Source: Arsenophonus sp052171275
Lineage (GTDB): Bacteria; Pseudomonadota; Gammaproteobacteria; Enterobacterales; Enterobacteriaceae
Direction: 5' to 3'
NCBI GenBank assembly: GCA_052171275.1
Contig: CM125795.1
Location: 1,178,001-1,242,000, forward strand
DNA length: 64,000 nt
Part shown: piece by piece, positions 52,059 to 62,845 of the stretch
How positions within the stretch are numbered: position 1 is the stretch's first letter
Layout of the letters: every line of letters begins with the position of its first letter
The notes under the pieces: generated by a model
Told to the model about the DNA's origin: nothing
Database searches by the model: none
The model's input: the letters and a program-made list of their open reading frames with translations, nothing else
Made by a program: the position numbers and the translations under genes

Positions 52059-54664
52059 TAAAAAATATTTTAAATTCTAGTAAAATACTGAATCACTAGA
52101 TTTAGAGTTTAAACATAAAATTTATTTAGAATAATTTTTTCTATAAAATAACTTTAAAAAATAAGAATTTAAATAAAATATTAGATAATTTATTTAAAAA
52201 TATAATAATCATTATATAGATATATAATTATTTTCATCTTACATTATAATATTTAATTATAGTTACTTTATAAAGATGATTTTATATAGTATATTTTAGT
52301 TTCAAATATTTTGCTAAGTTTAATTTATATAAGCTATAATTATTCAATTTAGATCTTTATTTAAATTTAAAAAAAATCAAAGTTTTTATGAAAAATCAAA
52401 TGATAAATAAATATAAATATAATTTTTCTTTATAAAATATAAAATATAATTAACTAATATAAAATAAAATTAAAAGTTTATTTACCTTTTTTTACTTTCA
52501 AATTTATTCATTAAATATATATAATTCTTTATATAAAGATATTATTTTTTTTATTATAAATAGAATTATTTAATATCTAAAATAATATATATTATATATT
52601 TTCTTTTATTATTTTTTAAATTGAATATTCAATCATAGCAAAAGAAAAAGTTATTTTATTTTTTTTGCAATTTAATTAAATTTATTTATAGCGTTATTAA
52701 TTATTAATATTTTTAATAAAAAATATCTTTTTAATTATACTATATTTATTTTTTATTATTCAAATAACTTATATTTTATCTTCAAAAAAAATTTTTATAA
52801 TATGTTTGTGTGATCATTAATTATTTTAAGATTAACTAAAGTATTATTAATTTATCTAAATATAAAGATATATAGAAATTTAATTTAAATATAAAATTAA
52901 TATTTATTTATTTTTTACTATTATTAAAATAATAATTGATATTAATTTGTTTGAAAATAATCATAATTTACAATTATTTAAAAGATAAAAAAATACTTTT
53001 ATTATCAGAACATAAAAAATAATATAAAATATTAATAATTTAACTATTTTGTTTTAGCGAAGTATAGAATTATATAGTTACTCTATTTATTTTTAAATAT
53101 ATTAAATTTTATATTTTTATTAAGAGTAGTATATGTATATTAAAAATATGACTTTTCTATATTTATTAATTTAGATTTTTAATTTAAACAATAAATCTAT
53201 TATGCATCCAATAATGATATATTATTATTTTTCTTATTATAAGATAGAATATTTATATATAATGATATATAATAGTTTATAGTTTCTTAAGATAAATTAA
53301 AATATGGAAATAATTTATCTGTAACTTATATTAATAGAAACAAATACTTCATCCATTATTCAATGGATAAAGTAAATTATAAAAATAATATTTTATTTAT
53401 AATAAATAAAATACAAACAAATAAACGTTTAATATAAATAATAAATGACATTAGATATATTTTATTACATTTTAATTTTATTATTTACTATAGAGTAATA
53501 GTAATTAAGTTACTTTATAAATATGAATTATATTGATAATATTATAATAGATTCATATGACAAGATATTTATTTTGAAAATAGTTTAAATTCAATTTAAT
53601 TTATATATATAAATTAATATAAAATATTAAAATACTATATTAATATAATATTAATCATTAATTATATTAAAATACTTAATTATTTATAATTTTTATTATA
53701 AATTTATTTTAAAACATTTAAATAAATACTATTTAATTTAGATTTTAAGTTATTTTTTTAATTTATTTAGAAAACTAAGTTTTTAATAATTATACATTAT
53801 AATTATTAATTAGTTCATTATTTAGTTATTATATAATTTTTTATAAACATATTTTTATATTACTAAATAATTAAAATAAAGTTAAATATTTATATTTAAA
53901 CAATAGTTTTAACTTTATTTTAATTTATTTATAATAAGATATTTAATTAAAATTGAATCACGTATAATATATTGTTTATAATATGTATTAATATCATATA
54001 AAATTAACATACATTAAGGAAATTTATCAAATTATATCTTAAATTTTAAAAAAAATATTTCAATCATGATCATATATATAAAAGTATATTCCAATATTTC
54101 AGAGATCATTTTAAAAAAAGATTTAAATAATATTTAAATTATTATTATTAATAAATATAAGTTAATTACTTAAGATCAACAAAAATATTAAATTATTTAT
54201 TTATGATTTATTTTTAAAAACTCTATGAATAATAACTTTAAAAAATATCTTTATATATAAAAATATAGAGATTAATATATGTATCTTTCTTTAATTATTT
54301 TAAAAAAAATAAATATTTTAATATTTTTTCATAGATTTTATATAAATTTATTATATAATTATTAATTAATTAAATATAATATATAACTATTAATTATAAG
54401 ATTTAATATTGAGTATATTTAATTATATATCTATATTATCAATTTTTATTTCGAAATATCAAATGGATATAATCATAAGATAAATATATAATTTATTTAG
54501 TTTTTTATTTTTATTTAAGCAATAAATTTTACGTATATTATTTATAATAATCCAATTAATTCTAATATATTTCATGTAATAAATTATTCTAAATATTTAT
54601 TAATTTATTAAAATTAAGTTAATTTAATATTATTACAATAATATATCTAAGTTTACATTTTTTA

Positions 54665-55822
54665 TCAATGAGAAATGTTACGGAGTCTGATTATTGCATC
54701 ATTGATTAACTTAACTGCATAATCGATTTCTTCTTTTGTAGTAAATCTACCAAATGAAAAACGAATTGAACTATATGCTAATTCATCACTCACTCCTAAT
54801 GCTCTTAATACATACGAAGGTTCCAAGCTTGTAGATGTACATGCAGAACCTGATGAAACAGCTAAATCCTTTAATGCTATCATCAATGATTCGCCTTCTA
54901 CATAATTAAAACTAACATTAAGAATATGAGGGGCTCCATTTTCTAGATCTCCGTTAAGATAAATCTCTTCGATATTTTTAATACCGTTCCATAAGCGTTG
55001 GCGTAAAAAGTGCAACTTATTATATTCTACTTGCATTTTTATTTTAGCAATTCTATAAGCTTCACCCATTCCTACAATTTGGTGTACAGGTAATGTCCCT
55101 GAACGCATTCCTCGTTCATGACCGCCACCATGCTGTTGAGCAACAAGTCTAATAGGTGGTTTATAGCGTATATAAAGTGCACCTATCCCCATTGGTCCAT
55201 ATAGTTTATGTGCTGAAAAAGACATTAAATCAACTTTTAGCTTACTTAAATCAATTGGCAATTTACCTACTGATTGTGTAGCATCAACATGAAAAATAAT
55301 ACCTAAATTACGACAAAGTTCACCAATAGACTCAATATTTTGAATAATACCAATTTCATTATTAACATGCATAATAGAAACCAAAATTGTATCAACACGT
55401 ATAACCGATTCAAGTTCATTAAGATCAATAAGACCACTATTTTGTGGTGAAAGATAAGTAACTTTAAAACCTTCATGTTCGAGTTGATGGCAAGTATCCA
55501 AAATTGCTTTATGTTCAGTTTTGCTAGTAATGATATGTTTACCTTTTTTACTGTAAAAATTAGCAATACCTTTTAGAGCCAAATTATCTGATTCAGTTGC
55601 TCCTGAAGTAAAAATAATCTCACGAGGATCGGCATTAATTAGATCAGCAATTTGGTTTCGTGCAATATCAACAGCTTCTTCAGCTTTCCAACCAAAACGA
55701 TGAGAACGTGATGATGGATTACCAAAATTTCCATCTATAGTCATATATTGCATCATTTTTTCAACAACATAAAAATCGACCGGTGTTGTTGCTGAATAGT
55801 CTAAATAAATCGGTAGTTTCAT
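54665..55822 (-). CDS. iscS: IscS cysteine desulfurase with shortened C-terminus
   Basis: IscS is a PLP enzyme that takes sulfur from cysteine as a persulfide and passes it to IscU for Fe-S clusters, to TusA for tRNA thiolation and to other acceptors. The product aligns without gaps to E. coli IscS through residue 384. The PLP lysine is Lys206 in SFSAHKLYGP, the active-site loop cysteine is Cys328 in SSGSACTS, and TGA-TSGATESDN and HVDATQSVG bind the cofactor. It then ends with one His at 385, against 404 residues in E. coli. The missing tail has been implicated in IscU binding. The stop is UGA with UAA directly after. GGAG lies about 12 bases before the ATG. It is divergent from suhB as in E. 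coli, with iscR and trmJ gone. Confidence 0.95.
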   Translation of the reverse strand: MKLPIYLDYSATTPVDFYVVEKMMQYMTIDGNFGNPSSRSHRFGWKAEEAVDIARNQIADLINADPREIIFTSGATESDNLALKGIANFYSKKGKHIITSKTEHKAILDTCHQLEHEGFKVTYLSPQNSGLIDLNELESVIRVDTILVSIMHVNNEIGIIQNIESIGELCRNLGIIFHVDATQSVGKLPIDLSKLKVDLMSFSAHKLYGPMGIGALYIRYKPPIRLVAQQHGGGHERGMRSGTLPVHQIVGMGEAYRIAKIKMQVEYNKLHFLRQRLWNGIKNIEEIYLNGDLENGAPHILNVSFNYVEGESLMIALKDLAVSSGSACTSTSLEPSYVLRALGVSDELAYSSIRFSFGRFTTKEEIDYAVKLINDAIIRLRNISH

Positions 55823-57241
55823 TAACTGACTGACTCCATAAAATAAAAATATATTATTTTTTAATTTTCTATTTTCTATATTTTCATAATTATTAATTTT
55901 ATATACGATTTCGATAATATCGATCGTACTAATAAGGAAGTTTTATATTATTCTTATTATTGAATTAACGGTTAAGTTAGTCTTTTTATATTTTCTCGAT
56001 TGTTAATTTATTTTTTAAATTAATTAATTTAAAAATTAATAACATAATTAATTAAATCGTTTTATAACACATAATATTAACAAAAAAAATATTTTCAACT
56101 ATAATTCTATTCTTTATTTAAATACTATCAAGTTATTTAAATAACTCGGTCAATCACAGAAATAACTTTATATTTATTAATATATTTTTGTTTAAAAACT
56201 AAAATAAATATTTGTTATTTAATATTATGAATTATGTTATACACATTTTATTTTTTATAAAGTTTATGAAAATTGCTATTATTTAATAAATATAAATTCA
56301 TTGATATTCTAATACATTAGTTAATAACACTAATTTAATATTTAAATTTAAAATAAGATTATATATATGAATAAATATACTAAATTACAAATTTAAATAT
56401 GAATTCTATAATATATATACATAATTTAAATGTGAAAAAAATTTTCATATTTTAAATTATTATAGTAAAATATTTAACATAGTGATTTACTTAACTATCA
56501 TTTATAAGATATTTATAATTAATAAAATATCATATAAAACATGAAATTGATGAATTTTAAAGTACTATTAAATATAGTTAACATTATAATTTATTTATGA
56601 TTTATATTTATGATATATTAAGATATATTAAAAGGTTTTTTAAAGAAAGATATGTAGAGGATACTTATTTGTTTTAATTTTATCTATGTTATATTATATT
56701 TTATTATAAATAAAAAATATTTTTTCATTATCTTTTGTTTCAATATAAATTTAATATTTTATTAAATTGAGTAAATTATTTTTAAAATTAATTTAAATTA
56801 TATTAATAATTTTTATTTATATTCTAATATATTTATTTTAAATATGATAAAATATAAATATATTTATTTATCTAAATCATAAGAGTAATAGATTAAATCT
56901 TAATTTGTTTTTTTTAAAGTACTTCATTTTATAATCTTAATTATTAATATTATTAGATAATAATATAATTATTTCTTAATTTGTAAAATAAACGTATTAA
57001 TTAATTATAAATTAGTTAATCAAATCATTTCTACCATATTATTTAGTTCGATAATATTTGCAGTAAATAAGATTTTAATAAAAATAAAATGAATATTTTC
57101 TAGTATAATTATATTTATTTTTTTATGTTAATTATTAGACTATTGTTTTATTATATTTGCTACTATAAATTAATAAATCTCTGTTATATTATAAAATTAA
57201 CTTAATTCTTGTTCTTTAACATTTTTCTATCGGAAATAACT
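55823..57241. other. 1.4 kb divergent iscS/suhB intergenic region (iscR, trmJ missing)
   Basis: E. coli has trmJ and iscR between these genes, and the gap here is close to their combined size. No frame remains. Loss of IscR would remove Fe-S control of iscS. Promoters for iscS and suhB must lie here, but none stands out. Confidence 0.5.
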
Positions 57242-58012
57242 ATGCATCCAATGCTAACTATTGCTATACGAGCAGTTCGACAAGCAGGCAATTTTATTAC
57301 TAAAAGATATGAAAAGCCAGATTTTGTTGAAATGATGATAAATGGCCAAGATAATTTTCTTATAAATTTTGATAAAAAAGTAAAACAAATTATTATTGAA
57401 GTTATTGAAAAATCATATCCGACTCATGCTATTATTACTGAAAAATATGATAAAATAGTCTATAAAAAAAAAGCCATCCAATGGATTATTAATCCATTGG
57501 ATGGCTTAATAAATTTCACTAAACGGTTACCTCATTTTTCTATCTCTATCGCGGTATATAGCAATAACAGTACTGAAATAGCTGTAATTTATAATCCTAT
57601 GCTAAATGAGTTATTTACTGCCGTTCGTGGGCAAGGAGCTCAATTAAACGGATATCGACTTAGACTCAAAAATATAAATGAATTAAATAGTATAATTATT
57701 AGCAGTAGCTTTCCATTTAAAACTAAACAACATTCACTATATTATATTAAGATTATTACTAAGTTAATTAGAAAATCTATTAATTTTCACTGTACTGGTT
57801 CAATAGCATTGGATTTAGCATATGTGGCAGCTGGTCGTATCGATGTTTTTTTTGAAGTTAATTTCAAACCATTTAAGTTTATAGCTGGAGAATTATTAAT
57901 TCAGGAAGCTGGCGGCATTATAACTGATTTTGTCGGCGGGCATGATTATACATCCTCTGGAAATATTATAGCTGGTAGCCCACATATAATAAAAAAAATA
58001 TATCAGAAATAA
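57242..58012 (+). CDS. suhB: SuhB, inositol monophosphatase family, catalytic residues lost
   Basis: E. coli SuhB is an inositol-1-phosphatase fold that also joins the Nus complex in rRNA antitermination and ribosome maturation. The product starts at MHPML, matching E. coli; the 11 upstream open codons are not conserved. It is 256 residues (E. coli 267, short at the C-terminus). Glu67, Asp87 and the GQGAQLNGYRLR and LDLAYVAAGRID segments remain. The metal and catalytic sites are broken: IDPLDGTTNF has become INPLDGLINF (Asp84Asn, Thr89Leu, Thr90Ile), and the C-terminal WDFAAGELL has become FKFIAGELL (Asp212Lys). The fold is kept while phosphatase chemistry is probably gone. A perfect hairpin lies in the coding sequence at 57471-57507. 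The stop is UAA. Confidence 0.93.
   Translation: MHPMLTIAIRAVRQAGNFITKRYEKPDFVEMMINGQDNFLINFDKKVKQIIIEVIEKSYPTHAIITEKYDKIVYKKKAIQWIINPLDGLINFTKRLPHFSISIAVYSNNSTEIAVIYNPMLNELFTAVRGQGAQLNGYRLRLKNINELNSIIISSSFPFKTKQHSLYYIKIITKLIRKSINFHCTGSIALDLAYVAAGRIDVFFEVNFKPFKFIAGELLIQEAGGIITDFVGGHDYTSSGNIIAGSPHIIKKIYQK
57471..57507. repeat. Perfect 17-bp-arm hairpin inside suhB active-site codons
   Basis: aagccatccaatggatt (57471-57487), a 3-base loop, and its exact complement (57491-57507). The stem includes seven G:C pairs, unusual for this window. It covers codons 77-89, which include the former metal-binding Asp84 and catalytic Thr89. Confidence 0.9.
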
Positions 58013-58983
58013 AAATTAAATTTAAAATAATTAGTTTAAATATTAAAAATATAATATGATAACAATATCAACACGTATTTAATTTGCAAATCTAATTGAG
58101 TGTGATATTCTTATTTTAAAATTTATCATATTATCTTAATTAATAATTTAAAACTTAATATAAATTTATAATTTACTATAATAAATTTTATAAATATTTA
58201 CTTAACTTTATTAAAAGTATTTTTATAATGTTGTTTGACGTAATAATTTTAATTAAAAGAATCATTAAAATATCTTATTTTCTTAATTTATCTTCTAACC
58301 TAATAGGTAAATTAACATTATTTAATGTAAGTATTAATGAACTTTTATCAAAAAATTCATTATTATTAATTTAATAAGATTAAAATTATAATATATATGT
58401 TATAATTTTTTATCATTAGATAATAATTTCTATTAAGTAAAAATGAAATTATATAACATTAATAATATTAATAATCTATATTATATTCAATAATATATTT
58501 CTTTTTTTAGAAAATTATAATATTTAATTAATGCGAAATAAATTATCTTATTTATTAAGAAAATAATTTAATAATTTAAATAAAAATATTTAAATATAAA
58601 TTTAATTATATAATTTTAAAATCTATTTTTTCAAAATATTAAATAATATATAACAATATATTTATTAAATTGATTTATTCTTAATAAGAATTAAAAAATA
58701 AAAATAATGATATATAATATATAATAAAAAAATTTTTAATCTCTTTATTTAAAGATAACTTATTAATGAGTCAAAATATTTTTATTTAAAATTATTTAGC
58801 AATAAATTATTTATTTCAATATTGTTATTGATATTTTGTTTAATAATTTATTGATAATAAAAGTTATTAATTAGATATAATGATTTGATAATTATCAATA
58901 TAATTTATAATTATAAAATAAATTATCTTTATTTTATAATAAATTTAAACGAATAAATTTAATTTAATAATTCAGTTATTTAA

Positions 58984-59025
58984 TTTAATTGTATTTATTT
59001 TTTTAAAAAAATAAATACAATTAAA
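58984..59025. repeat. 42-bp perfect palindrome
   Basis: It has 21-bp arms without a loop, centred between 59004 and 59005, with a T7/A7 core. It could act as a weak bidirectional terminator. The nearest gene end is suhB, about 970 bases away. Confidence 0.7.
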
Positions 59026-60878
59026 AATAAAATAATGAAATTATTCAAAATTTCAATTTTTCTAAAATGTTAATGCTTATAAATAAACATACTATTTTAT
59101 AAAAAAAGTTGAATTTTAAGCTAAAGAGCTACAATATTTAACAATAAAAATTCTAAATAAACTTTTTATTTTTAAAATATTCTATAATAAATAGAATTTC
59201 ATGTGAAATAATAAATAATAATGCTTATACTGCATAAAAATCTATATAACAATAAATTTTAATAATAAAATATAAAAATTTATTAATATATAAATAATTA
59301 TATAATTAGTGTATAATAAACTAATTATTTATTTATAAAAAATAAATAGTTAAGATTAAAATAATAATCTTAATACTTTAGTATGAATTTAAATATAAAA
59401 ATAACAGATTAATAGTATATATCATAATCTATTTTCCAATAAGTTAAATAAAAAATAATAACAAACCAAATAATAATCTTAAATTATATAATTCATAGAT
59501 TAAAATATTTATAATGAATTTTTATATATTATTAATTATTTTAATAATTATGATTTTATTAGAGAGATAACTCCTAATAAGTTATTTTTAGCTAAAAAAT
59601 AATAAATTATGATTATTTTTATATGTATTAATCATATTAAATTATTTAATATATTAAATAATTATTTTATAGAAGTAATTATTTTATAAGTAATTAACTT
59701 AGAAAAGAAATAATAAAAAATATAATAGAATATGAAAATTTAATTTTCATTATGAAATAATTAATTTTATAAATGAATCATTAATATATATTTAAAGAAG
59801 ATTAAGTAATAAATTTTTAAAAAAAATTAATGTTGATAAATAGATAGATATAATTAAATAATATTTTTAGTAAAAGTTAAATAATTAAAAATCAAGATTA
59901 AACAAAAAATATATATAAGCTAAATAATTAAGTAATTAAAACATTTTACTATGAAATGTTTATTGTAAAAATATAAAAAAATTAAAATATACAAATATCT
60001 AAAAGATGATATTATTTATATATAATACACAACATATTAGAAAATTTCTCTAATTATTGTATTAAGTATTCTAAAAAAAATTATACTATTTAATAATATT
60101 TATAAATATATCAAAATAACATAATTGTATTTTCGATAGATGATTTATTTATAGAAATACTTGAGTAATTTATATTGATATTTTTATAAATCTAATCATT
60201 TTAAATTTCTTTATAGAACTATATAGTATTATATATAAATACGTAAATAATAATTATCAATTATTGCTTAATTATAATAAAGAATTTATGATTTTTAATA
60301 ACTAATATTTAAATACAATTATATCTAAAATTTTTTATTAAATTAAAAATGAATTAATGTTTGATATATCACTATAATGATAAAATTATTTATCAGATTT
60401 TATATGATTTTTAATATTAATTAATAATATATATTCTACTGTAATATTTGATTATATTTATTATTTTGATATAAATTAATATTTTCTACATTAGAATCAT
60501 TGATTAATTAACTTATTGTTTTCTAATATTATTTAAATCTTAAGATATTATAAAGTATGAATGAGTATTATTCTTGCTTTTTTAAAAAATGATTTCAATG
60601 TTTGTTGATCATTCTTTTTATATAAAAGAAATTATTTATTAAATTATTTAATTTTGATATTTTACTTAATAATCAATTTATTTCTAATTAAATATTTAGC
60701 AAAAATAATAAAATTATACTTATAAAACTTAATTTAATAATCTAAATAGTTAAAATTTACTATTAATTATCAGTGATATATACTTGAATATATTTCGAGT
60801 CAAAATTTTATATATCTTTAATATTTTATATTTTAAAAATCAATGTCTTTCTTTCAAATAGTTAATTTATTCACTATG

Positions 60879-60910
60879 GAGAAATCATGAATATTATTAT
60901 AGGGCTATGA
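60879..60910 (+). pseudogene. Relic gene start: GGAG and seven codons
   Basis: GGAG is followed after six bases by ATG 60887 and the frame MNIIIGL ending in TGA (60908-60910), in a GC-richer patch. The spacing is that of a real ribosome binding site. The start resembles several enzymes, AcpS for example, but seven residues prove nothing. It could also be chance. Confidence 0.2.
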
Positions 60911-61591
60911 ATTAAGAAATTCATATAATTTTATATAAAAGACGTTATATTTTTTTATTAACCAATTAATTATTTGATATTTTACAAATGAATTATCAAT
61001 AAGAATTTATTTAAAAAAAAGTTTTAATATTATAAAAAATAATAATTAAATCATAATTATATGTTATTTATTTTAGTTTTAAATTAAAATTTTAATATAT
61101 AAGTTTATTTTAAAAAGAAAGTTTTCTTTAAAAAAATAAGATAAAAATAATTTATATTAATAGTAAAAACTTACTTCTAAATATATTTAGTACTTTAAAA
61201 TATCATAAAACAATTAAATACATATTTATTATGATATTTTAAAACTAAAATAAGTAGTTTGTTGAATATTTAATTTTATATACAGAAATAAGAATTTAAG
61301 TAAATTGTTATTAATATTAATACTATCTTAAAATTACATAAATCTTACGATTATAAAATTATATAATTAACGATACATCAGTTATATAAACTTTAAATTA
61401 GATTCTTAATTTAGTAAAATAGCAATAAAATAAAAAATAAAATTATAATCAAAAACAAATAAATTATTTCAATATAATCTTTTATTATTAATAAAATCAA
61501 AATTACTTATAATTATTTAATTATCAATATAAAATAATTTGAATTAAAATTAAAATTAATTAAAAACAGATTACTTAAAATTTTAACTTAA

Positions 61592-62845
61592 TTATGAATA
61601 AACTGGAAATTTCTGACAAATTAACAATACTTTTCTCTTTATATTTTTGATTATATTTTTATCGTCAATCTTATCGAGAATATTACATATCCAATTAGCT
61701 ATCTCAGCCGATTCTTTTTCCTTAAAACCGCGTCTAGTAATAGCTGGTGAACCAATACGGATACCTGAAGTAATAAATGGACCATTCGGATCATTTGGTA
61801 TAGTATTTTTATTTACAGTAATATTAGCATCACACAAGGCAGCATCTGCTTCTTTACCTGTAATTCCTTTATTTATTAAATCTATTAAAAATAAATGATT
61901 CTCAGTCCCATTAGAAATAATTTTATAACCACGATTGATAAAAACTTCAACCATCATTTTAGCATTTTTAACTACTTGTTGTTGATAAATTTTAAATTCA
62001 GGCGTCATAGCTTCTTTAAAAGCAATTGCTTTACCGGCAATAACATGCATTAAAGGACCACCCTGAACACCAGGGAATACAGCAGAATTTAATTTTTTAT
62101 AAAACTCATCATTACCACCTTTAGCTAAAATTAAACCACCACGTGGTCCAGCTAAAGTCTTATGTGTAGTAGTTGTTACAACATGAGCATGAGGAACTGG
62201 ATTAGGATAAATACCAGCAGTGATTAAACCAGCCACATGTGCCATATCAACAAATAAATAAGCATCTACACTATCTGCAATTTGACGTATTTTAACCCAA
62301 TCCACTACTCCTGAATAAGCGGAAAAACCACCAATAATCATTTTAGGTTTATATTTTTGTGCTTGAATATCCATATGAACATAATCAATTTTACCATTTT
62401 TGTCGATACCATAAGGAATAATATTATAAAATATACCAGAAAAATTTACAGGTGATCCATGAGTTAAATGTCCACCATGTGTTAAATTCATTCCTAATAT
62501 AGTATCGCCTGGTTTTAATAAGGCCATATAAACAGCAGTATTAGCTTGTGAACCAGAATGTGGTTGAACATTAGCAAAATCTGCATCAAATAATATTTTT
62601 GCTCGATTAATAGCAAGCTGCTCGATGATATCAATATATTCACAACCACCATAATATCGTTTACCAGGATAACCCTCAGCGTATTTATTAGTAAGCTGAG
62701 AACCCTGTGCCTGCATAACTCTTGGACTAGTGTAATTTTCTGAAGCAATTAATTCAATATGCTCTTCTTGACGCTTAACTTCGTTTTTCATAGCTTGCCA
62801 TAGTTCTTGATCGTAATCTGCAAGATTTATTTTACGTTTTAGCAT
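61592..62845 (-). CDS. glyA: Serine hydroxymethyltransferase
   Basis: GlyA converts serine and tetrahydrofolate to glycine and 5,10-methylene-tetrahydrofolate, the main one-carbon source for thymidylate, purines and formyl-Met-tRNA. The product has 417 residues, the E. coli length, and aligns without gaps. The PLP lysine is Lys229 in VVTTTTHKTLAGPRGG, IASENYTSP and HSGSQANTAVY contribute to the active site, and SGIRIGSPAITRRGF holds the carboxylate-binding Arg. One unusual change is Val260 in SAVFPGVQGG, where E. coli has Gly, next to the phosphate-contacting glycines. AGGAGA lies at an ideal distance before ATG 62845, the best ribosome site in the window. The stop is UAA. It also supplies the folate pool relevant to YgfZ. 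Confidence 0.97.
   Translation of the reverse strand: MLKRKINLADYDQELWQAMKNEVKRQEEHIELIASENYTSPRVMQAQGSQLTNKYAEGYPGKRYYGGCEYIDIIEQLAINRAKILFDADFANVQPHSGSQANTAVYMALLKPGDTILGMNLTHGGHLTHGSPVNFSGIFYNIIPYGIDKNGKIDYVHMDIQAQKYKPKMIIGGFSAYSGVVDWVKIRQIADSVDAYLFVDMAHVAGLITAGIYPNPVPHAHVVTTTTHKTLAGPRGGLILAKGGNDEFYKKLNSAVFPGVQGGPLMHVIAGKAIAFKEAMTPEFKIYQQQVVKNAKMMVEVFINRGYKIISNGTENHLFLIDLINKGITGKEADAALCDANITVNKNTIPNDPNGPFITSGIRIGSPAITRRGFKEKESAEIANWICNILDKIDDKNIIKNIKRKVLLICQKFPVYS

Larger units (their letters stand above)
47123..54664. other. 7.5 kb gene desert between serS and iscS (no iscU visible)
   Basis: In E. coli iscU, iscA, hscB, hscA and fdx follow iscS on the same strand, which would place them here. 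None is readable; the IscU cysteine motifs and HscA ATPase motifs are absent. The region holds second copies of both dispersed repeats (48841, 50829), a 22-bp-arm hairpin (51585-51637) and a 14-base tandem repeat (52017-52058). Confidence 0.6.
58013..61591. other. 3.6 kb gene desert between suhB and glyA
   Basis: It has the same order and orientation as E. coli (iscS, suhB, glyA), but the intervening genes are gone. It holds a 42-bp loopless palindrome (58984-59025) and a relic-like start (60879-60910). No clear glyA terminator is visible. Confidence 0.55.

Noticed and set aside
55303..55566. 87-codon minus-strand frame within iscS
   Set aside because: It is an alternative frame of the well-conserved iscS gene.
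57209..57241. Eleven extra codons at the start of suhB
   Set aside because: They are not conserved. MHPML at 57242 matches the E. coli start and has GGAA upstream.
61647..61898. 83-codon plus-strand frame
   Set aside because: It is antisense to glyA, with no ribosome site and no recognisable product.
62515..62748. 77-codon minus-strand frame within glyA
   Set aside because: It is a shifted frame of glyA.
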